Origin: Brachionus manjavacas
Taxonomy: Eukaryota; Rotifera; Eurotatoria; Ploima; Brachionidae
NCBI GenBank assembly: GCA_019054805.1
Contig: JAHQIY010000014.1
Location: 2,170,001 to 2,234,000, forward strand
Length of the DNA: 64,000 nt
Reading direction: 5' to 3'
Part shown: piece by piece, positions 57,043 through 64,000 of the stretch
How the letters are laid out: every line of letters begins with the position of its first letter
Position numbering within the stretch: the stretch's first letter is position 1
Translations under genes and position numbers: made by a program
Notes under the pieces: generated by a model
What the model was told of the DNA's origin: nothing
The model's database searches: none
What the model saw: only the letters and a program-made list of their open reading frames with translations

Positions 57043-60000
57043 TTAATTTAACTGAGTCAAATTTATTGATTTTTTTTCGCAAATAACTGTCGAATTTTTG
57101 GCACAAATGTATCCTTGTGGACAGCTAAAATCAAAATAAAGTTCAATTATTGTTATTAGACTTTTTTTAGTAAAAATTACCAGTTAATTCCATCATCACA
57201 ACAAACAGCATTTTCTATTGCACAGCAACCATATGAGTCTTGGGTCTTGCAACAAGTCGATGAATCAGGACACGAATGAATTTTGTCATCACATTTAATT
57301 GATTTTGAACTTTGTAAATCTTGGTCGGTTTGTTTGGCAGGCAAAATCGGCTTAGAAACATCTGGATCAATCATTTGACACGTCTCATCTTGAAAATTAC
57401 AATTGTATCCATTAGGACAACAGAAACCATGACCACCACAGCAAGTTCCGTTTCTATACGGACAGCAGATGCTCTGTCCAGCTTGATTTTTGCAAACTGT
57501 TCCATCACAATCGCTATTTTCTTTAATTTCTGGCGCTAAAGCTTCAATTTCTTTCATGGCATATTTTTTTTTAAGACATTCTCCAGTTGTTTTACCGCAA
57601 ACAGAATCGCCTGGGCAACAGAAAGACAAATCAGTACAACAAACTCCATCAGTGTAAGGACAGCATCCGTATGATCCATCGGCCATTTTGCAGCACGTAT
57701 CAAAAGGATCACATGTAGTCAAATTGTCATCACAAACAATCGGGTCATTTTTTTCTTTGGGCTTGTTTTTGTGAAAGATTAATTTGGATGGAATCTTTTG
57801 CATCCAAGACATTATGCTCTTTCCATTGCTTTCACAGGTTTTTTCTTTTAAGTTGCAATGCGAATTTTGGGGACAACTGAAAGAAATTTTGCAATTTTTT
57901 TTTCATTTTTTTTAATTTGTTTAGTTACCAGTGCAAATGATCCTCACAGCATACCGCGTTTGGCAAAGGACAGCATCCAAACGAGCCATCGTTCATTTTA
58001 CAACAAGAGTATCCATTTGGACAGAAACTGCATCCATCCGGACAAACTATTGAATTTATTTCGAATTTGTAATCTCCTTTTGGGAAACTTTTTTGCATTT
58101 GGTTGTCTTTGGGAGTTTTTTGAAATTTGGCCAAAATTTTTTTGTAAAACGGTACCGATGATTCACCTTTGTTGCATCTACCAGCTTTAATGTCACATGT
58201 GTAACCACTTGGACAGCTAAAAAAATTTGAAAAATTAATTCTTTGATCTTTTTACACCAAAATAAACCTACCAGTGCAAATGGTCTTGGCAACACACTGC
58301 ATTCGGAATAGGACTTAATTATTTTTTGAAATAGTTTTATTTCATTGACTAAATTAAACATTACCAGCAGCCCCAATCTCCAGACTCTAATTGGCAACAC
58401 GTTGATCCAGATGGACATTCAGCTTCACCACCAGGACACACTATTTTAGCATTTACTTCCACCGGAACAGCCTTTACTTTTGATAAAAATGGAATAGACG
58501 TATCTCCTTTATTGCATCGTCCTTCCTTTTCGTCACAAGTAAATCCTTGTGGACAGCTATGTAATATAATTATTTAAGGAAAGAAAATTATTTTTTAGAC
58601 TAAAAAATAAATTACCAATGTTCATGGTCTTTACAGCATATTGCATCAGGAATCGGACTTTTAAATATTTAATTAAAATTTTATTTAAAAATAAAATTCT
58701 TGTTCCCTACCAACATCCCCAAGCTCCAGATTTTAGTTGACAGCATGTTGAATCACTCGGACACTGTGCAGCACCTCCTGGGCAAACTGGATTAGGCTTT
58801 GGTTTGATTGCGGAAATTTTTTCTACAAATGCAATCGAAATGTCTCCCTTATTACATCTGCCACCTTTTACATCGCATATATAGCCATGCGGACAACTTA
58901 TTAGTAATTTAAAAAATGAAATTTTACATCAATCTAAAGTAAAATTTGTTACCAATGTAAATTATCAGAACAGCATACAGCGTTAGGCAAGGGACTGAAA
59001 ATTAAACTATTAATCCTTGTTTTAATAATGTTGAAATTAAAAGATACCAGCATCCCCAGTCACCTGATTTGAGTTGACAACATGTTGTACCTGAGGGACA
59101 CTCAGAGGATTGATCGGGACAAGTGTTTGAAAAATTTTCATTTAGTTTAATGGCTTGAGTCTTTTTGAATAAAGGAGATGAGAGTTCACCTTTGAGACAT
59201 CTGCCATCTTTAACGTCACATTTATAACCATTGGGACAGCTAATGTTACAAGTTTATTTGAAAAAAAAAATCAACTATAAAAATAATTTACCAATGTAGA
59301 TGATCTTCACAGCAAACAGCTTCTGGGAGAGGACTTGAACAAAATTTCAAAAATTTTCATTTTAACTGTTTTTAACCTACCAGCATCCCCAGTCACCTGA
59401 CTCAAGTTCACAGCAAGTCGAAGCCGCGGGACATTGAGATTTTTGGTCAGGACAAAGGTTATCTTTCTTTAGCTTGTTACCTGGCTGCTTTTTAAACCAT
59501 TTTATTGAGAAAATTTCGCCTGAGTTAGAATCTAATCTGTCACATTTACCCATTGAGGGATTACATTTGTAATTCTTAGGGCAGCTTTTAAAAAAATTTA
59601 AAATTTTTTTTTTTGAGAAATTTTTTTTACCAATGAATTTTGTCATCACAACACAAAGCCTAATGAAAATTATTTTTTTATTTTTAAATAATTTCTTAGA
59701 TAAAAATTACATGTCGAAGAGGACAGCTAATTAAAAATTTATCAATTAGTTAAATGATTTTTTTTAACAATATTTACCATCCATAGTCATTGTCACCAAA
59801 AAGACAACAAGTCTGAGTTTCTTTGCATGAAGTCTGATTATCAGGACACAATATGTCCTTTCCTAATTTGAAATTTTTGCCTAAAACTTGTGTTCTCAAA
59901 TGGTAAGGCATGTACAGGTCATCCGCAGCACATCTATTGTTTTTAGTGTCACAATGAAAACCTTACACACAAATTTTCTTATTTTTAAATGATTTATTTG

Positions 60001-60193
60001 TTGTAATTTTACCTTTTGGACAGCAGTAGTTTACATCTGAACAGCATGTGCCGTCTTTAATGGGACAACAGGTGTTTGTGCCATTTAGGAATGAACAAAC
60101 GGTTGAGTGTTCCAAGTCACAAGAGTTTAATTCAGATGAGCTGGTATCGACTAGAAAAGCGATAAGAATAATTACGAATGTGCTTTTTTTCAT
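57043..60193 (-). CDS. GRN: progranulin, ten granulin modules, 15 exons
   Basis: Exons: 60013-60193, 59778-59961, 59711-59726, 59631-59659, 59381-59584, 59292-59333, 59048-59239, 58953-58994, 58711-58896, 58616-58657, 58365-58556, 58272-58313, 57929-58216, 57181-57876 and 57043-57124. All are GT-AG and in phase, giving 805 aa. Signal peptide MKKSTFVIILIAFLVDTSSS. Progranulin is a secreted and lysosomal growth factor cleaved into granulins. Eight modules are full 12-cysteine type (e.g. [20 protein letters not shown] then HCCPHGYICD). The first and ninth are short, lacking an inner cysteine pair. Introns interrupt the middle modules at the same two sites (GC|C and HC|C), always phase 2, so a 14-codon exon recurs four times. 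Modules 7-9 have lost introns. The leader is 4 nt, after TTTCAG at 60198-60199. Confidence 0.96.
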
Positions 60194-62053
60194 TATTCTG
60201 AAATTTTGTTAAAATGATTAAATTTTTTTCGTCTTAAATATTTTAGTTTAGGCAGCTGAAAAAAAGAAATTTGAATTTCTAAACATTTTACATTCATACG
60301 CTTAAAGAATGCAAGAATTTGAATTTTTTCAAACTATTTGAAACTAGAAAATCATGTGATCCCAACTCTAATGTGACTTGGGTTTGATAAAAATGTCATT
60401 GTATAAAAATGAGACGATGAGCAATATTTAACTCATGAGACTCGACTGTCTTTTGACACTAATTATGTTCCTTTATATTTAAATTAGCTAAGTTTATTTT
60501 TGTTTAGTCGAATTTTAGGTTTTTGGTAAAATTCTTTGGATCAGGTTTGCGTTGGTTATTTTTGGACAAATTTTATTTTGATAGTTTTTCAAAAATTTAC
60601 ATGCATTCTTTTATAAAAAATATAAAAATAAAAATTTATCTGTTCTATTCTTTTTCTAAATCTTTAATTTTTGTCCTTTTGATTTGAGCATTCATTTGCT
60701 TAATCATGAAATCAAAAATTAAATATTTCTGACAAATACTTATCTTGTCTATAAGACAACGACGTATTGAAAAAAAATCGAGCTGTTAGATAATTATTTT
60801 TTAAAAATAAATGAAAATATAAAAAAATATTATGGTAATGGTAAAGCAAATTTTTTAAGTCTAAATTCAAAAACTTTTCTGGAATTTATATTCCAGAAAA
60901 AAAGTCAATGATAAAAACCAAAACCGTCCGCAGCCAAGTTACCCTTTATGCAAGCATTTTTCAATTGGTAACTGATTTTGTCTTGTCGTAAAATAATCCA
61001 AAATGTTGAATATTAAAATGAGATGGAATTTTTTAAAAATTAAAAAAATTTTAGAAAAAAATCTATTAATGGTATTAACGATTTTTTTTAAAAATTATTA
61101 ATAAATATTTTTTTAGAACAAAAAACATAAATTTATAAAATTTAAAATAAAAATTAAACAAAATATAACAAAATAACTCAATTTAAGATCTTTAATTAGA
61201 AAGATACGTTCAAAACTCTTTTTATTTATTGTAAAATTAAAATAAAAATACAACAAACTGTAAAATTACTCAGTTTTAAAAATCAATTCTATTTTGAAAA
61301 CTTATTTTGACATTTTTATTTATTTTTTTACTCATTTTTATTGCAACCCATCAAAGTTAAGTTTTCTTTTTTCCCTAATACTTAATTATCCCTTCCGGAT
61401 GTTTTTCTCGCATTCTCCTTTATTTTTAGCCCATACTGCCATGTCAGTAATTAGGAAAGATTTAACCTGATAAAATTTTGAAAATTTGCTGTCTAAGAGG
61501 TAAAAAAATTATTCGCTGTATGCAGTATTAATTAGTTTAAAATTTTGAAAATTTGAATTTAAAAGAATAAAATAATATTTATTTTTTTTTAATATCAAAA
61601 AATAATTTTAAGGCTTATAATTGTTCTAAATTTATATTTTATTCAAGGCTTTATTAGCTCAATAGATAATTCAAAATCATCACATGAAATTGAAAAAAAA
61701 CTCTGCTTTTATTAATTTTACGATTTGTCAAAAAATGATGAATTTCAAAATTTGGTTTTAAAAGTTAAGTTAATACCCATAAGAAAAAAATAAAGAGACT
61801 CTCAAGAGATCTCATTTAGAAATATAACGAGAAAAAACATAGATCGTGAAAATGTTCTTCTAAGATTCTAAGGAGATAATTGTTACGTTTTTCTCTTAGA
61901 TATCTCTTCATTTTTAATTGTAGATTCTCGAATAAATTTTTTTTTAATTATTATTTTAAATAAAACCAAATGAATTTGTATGCATTAAAAGATTTGAATT
62001 AATTTTATCATTTTATTCAGTTTTTAAATAAAATTTTGAAATAAAAAATTGTT

Positions 62054-62075
62054 CTGCTTAAGTATACTTAAGCAG
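62054..62075. repeat. 22-bp perfect palindrome
   Basis: CTGCTTAAGTATACTTAAGC plus AG is its own reverse complement. It lies just beyond the 3' side of the minus-strand RTE-like relic and may be that element's terminal hairpin. Confidence 0.7.
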
Positions 62076-62094
62076 TTTTAATTTTTTTATTAGA

Positions 62095-62350
62095 TTGTTA
62101 GTATTTCTTTTTCCTGATTTACACTTTGTGGAGCAAAAGGCAATTACTTTTGATTTCCACTCAAGTCGATCTTTTGGCTTTACCTTTGCTTCTTGTGTTT
62201 ATTTTAGCGTTAGACAATATATCAGAATAATCAGGCCAGTGTGTTCTGAGAATCCTCCTCAGGCTTCCAATGTGGAAGTTGTTCGGACTTTTTTGCCAGA
62301 ATCAGACATTGTCCAACATTCGCTTCTGTGCATCAGTGTTGTAGAATTTA
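62095..62350 (-). mobile_element. RTE-like LINE, C-terminal ORF relic with frameshifts
   Basis: Minus-strand pieces in different frames: TLMHRSECWTMSDSGKK, LRRILRTHWPDYSD, and KDRLEWKSKVIAFCSTK near the end. The succession ECW ... LRRIL...W.D ... DR..W......LCS resembles the C-terminus of RTE-clade reverse transcriptases. Frames change at least twice, so it is dead. Weaker lysine-rich traces continue to about 62780. Confidence 0.7.
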
Positions 62351-62811
62351 AGTTTTGTTTCCTTGCCGTGGCTAGTTGACTTTTATGCTGCTCGTAATCA
62401 AGAAAAGGCTTATAAGTCTATTCTATATGATTTTATCAATTTTTGCAAATTCGCTAAGATTTTTCTTGAAGCATATTTGCTTTGGCTTATCTTCTTTCAG
62501 CTATCAGTGTCTTATATCTCGTCGTAAATTTATTTTTTTCTTCACAAATCCTAGAACCTCTTTTTCTGTTTTGCTTTAGACTTCTTCACTTCCTAACCAT
62601 CTATTCTGTGTATCCGATTTCTCTCGGTGTTCAAGTTTTTAGAGGCTCTTTTTAGCTTTTTATTGTATTCTTTTTTTATCAGCTAGTTTTACGACATCGT
62701 TTTTCCTTTCAACATTTACCTGATAGGCTTTTCTCAATTTCAGCTTTACACACTCTCGACAAATTTAATTTTGAAATCATTTAGAGCTACAAAATGTTAG
62801 ATTATATTTAT

Positions 62812-62812
<1 letters not shown>

Positions 62813-62847
<35 letters not shown>
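62813..62847 (+). repeat. (ATT)n microsatellite
   Basis: About eleven uninterrupted ATT/TTA units. Confidence 0.95.
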
Positions 62848-62943
62848 TTTAAACTTGCTGTGGAGAAGTAAATGTAAAAAAAAATAAAAAAATTGACAAT
62901 AAAAGAATTAATAGAGGAGCTTAGAAAAAAGTGAAAGGTTTCA

Positions 62944-63399
62944 TCAACTTTTTGAAAATTCATTTAAAATATTTCTAAAGTGCTTAGACCTCAAGTTACA
63001 CAAGCAAAGTCTTAATGAGTCACAGATCCTGGCTTCTGTTTTATTCATTTCTTTGAGTTGAATTTTGAGTTTGGAAGAATTATTTATGATTGCTGACAAG
63101 TTTAAGTTAAAAAATTTGGAGATCAGTTGAAAATGAATTCTTTGATGGTGATTCCTCGTACATCGAATGAAAGATAAGAGTTGAAAGATTTTTAAATCTA
63201 ATTGAGTTTGAAAAAGCTTTGAGAAGACAAAAAGTTCTTTAAAGTTAAACATCTTCAATACTTTGAGCACCCTGGACATGTGACATGTCGGTGGAAGGTC
63301 AAACATTTGTCTGATGGGATTGTTTTGTGAGAGATTAAGAGAGGCTTTAGTCCCACAGTTGAGAGCTAGGTTTTCAAGACCGTAGGCAATGTTAATCTG
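62944..63399 (-). mobile_element. LINE reverse-transcriptase C-terminal fragment, open
   Basis: About 150 codons open: QINIAYGLENLALNCGTKAS, LNLSQNNPIRQMFDLPPTCH, VLKVLKMFNFKELFVFSKLF and so on to a stop at 62944. The YGLENLALN ... QNN.IR.M...P...H ... VLK...F...EL..F.K pattern is that of the C-terminal part of a non-LTR RT. Different family from the RHNFF copies. Not framed by a start; a truncated insertion. Confidence 0.7.
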
Positions 63400-63409
63400 T
63401 TATTAAGAA

Positions 63410-64000
63410 AATTTAACGTATTTTTTCGAAATTTTACGTGATATTTCGTAATTTTACGTAAAATTACTAAAGTAAAAAAAAAGTAAATTTCCCAAAAATT
63501 ACGAAATTTTACGCAATTTTACGAAAAATTTAGTAAATTTTAGTAAATATACTAAAATTAAAGCAAAAAAAAACTGGCGATTTTTAAGAATTTTTCTCTT
63601 TTTTTCGAAAATTAAAATGAAAATTGGAAAAAAAAATTACGAAATTTTACGTAATTTTACGTAAATTTTTATTATAAAAAACTGGAAAAATAAATCGTTA
63701 AAAAAAACACAACTACAATGCAATTATTAATGATCCGACCATTCACCGTTTTTCTCAATGACTATTTTAATTAACTAAGAATCAATAACTTTTAAAGGAA
63801 TATAAAATGAATATATTTTTATTAAATAATACCTTTTTTAAGTGATCAATATATCTTTTACATTTAAATGGTGAAATTGTTTTTTTTAAATTCTCTAATA
63901 GCTGTCATGGGATCACAATCGGAACATTTATATTTACTCAAATTTACTAAAATTTTGGTAAAATTGCGTAAAAATTTGTAATTTATCGGAAATTTACTAT
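63410..64000. repeat. TTTACG-rich quasi-palindromic repeat tract
   Basis: Dense succession of ATTTTACG, TTTACGTAAA, CGAAATTTTACG and TAGTAAATTT words, many self-complementary. Similar words occur in the DUF229 intron (3630-3700 and 3990-4150), so it is an interspersed family. The tract runs off the window. Confidence 0.55.

Larger units (their letters stand above)
60194..64000. other. 3.8-kb repeat-rich end of window
   Basis: A/T-rich spacer to about 62.0 kb, then LINE relics on the minus strand, an ATT microsatellite at 62813-62847 and TTTACG-rich repeats from 63410 to the end. No host gene recognised. Confidence 0.5.

Noticed and set aside
1-64000. tRNA, rRNA or CRISPR features
   Set aside because: No cloverleaf with a GGTTCGAATCC-type arm, no rRNA signature and no spaced direct-repeat array was seen; animal nuclear DNA would not carry CRISPR.

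Overview
The window is nuclear DNA of an animal (metazoan). It is strongly AT-rich, its genes are split by canonical GT-AG introns that are mostly about 50-60 nt, and the products are animal proteins: a CFAP20 that I judge nearly identical to the human one, plastin, EB1, progranulin, BCL9/Legless and a DMRTA-type doublesex/mab-3 factor. Very low GC, tiny introns, a DUF229 ectoprotein and many degraded LINE, pogo and foldback elements would suit a rotifer-like lophotrochozoan such as a monogonont. That assignment is inference; no single gene here proves it.

Layout. 78-1306 (+): 3' part of an NCKX/SLC24-type cation exchanger with altered ion-ligand residues. 2000-5632 (+): DUF229 membrane protein with a phase-perfect but non-canonical GT-TG intron. 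7204-7938 (+): small RA-domain protein. 10592-11155 (-): unknown single-pass membrane protein. 12426-15200 (+): complete plastin/fimbrin in 8 exons. 15.2-20.0 kb: desert with a foldback element built from a 10-bp tandem repeat. 20003-21259 (-): EB1 with two interchangeable 107-nt exons. 25370-25996 (+): CFAP20, with an RFX X-box 270 bp upstream, convergent with 26262-27005 (-): MPG glycosylase. 27-33.3 kb: desert holding a pogo/Tigger derivative and two long-inverted-repeat MITEs. 33773-37258 (-): BCL9/Legless as one 1161-codon exon. 43429-48212 (-): DMRTA-like gene with a 3.6-kb intron full of LINE debris. 48.2-54.5 kb: desert with a LINE 3' end. 54549-55996 (-): alpha-L-fucosidase. 57043-60193 (-): ten-module progranulin in 15 exons. 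60.2-64 kb: LINE remnants and a TTTACG-rich repeat.

The genes do not form an operon-like unit. Loose themes are cytoskeleton (plastin, EB1, CFAP20), lysosome/secretion (fucosidase, progranulin) and developmental transcription (BCL9, DMRT). Five genes have a strong splice-acceptor sequence just before the ATG, compatible with spliced-leader trans-splicing or 5'UTR introns, whereas the RA-domain gene has a TATA box and no acceptor. The strongest candidates for something new are the mutually exclusive CH-domain exons of EB1, the GT-TG intron, the foldback elements and the phase-2 exon modules of progranulin.
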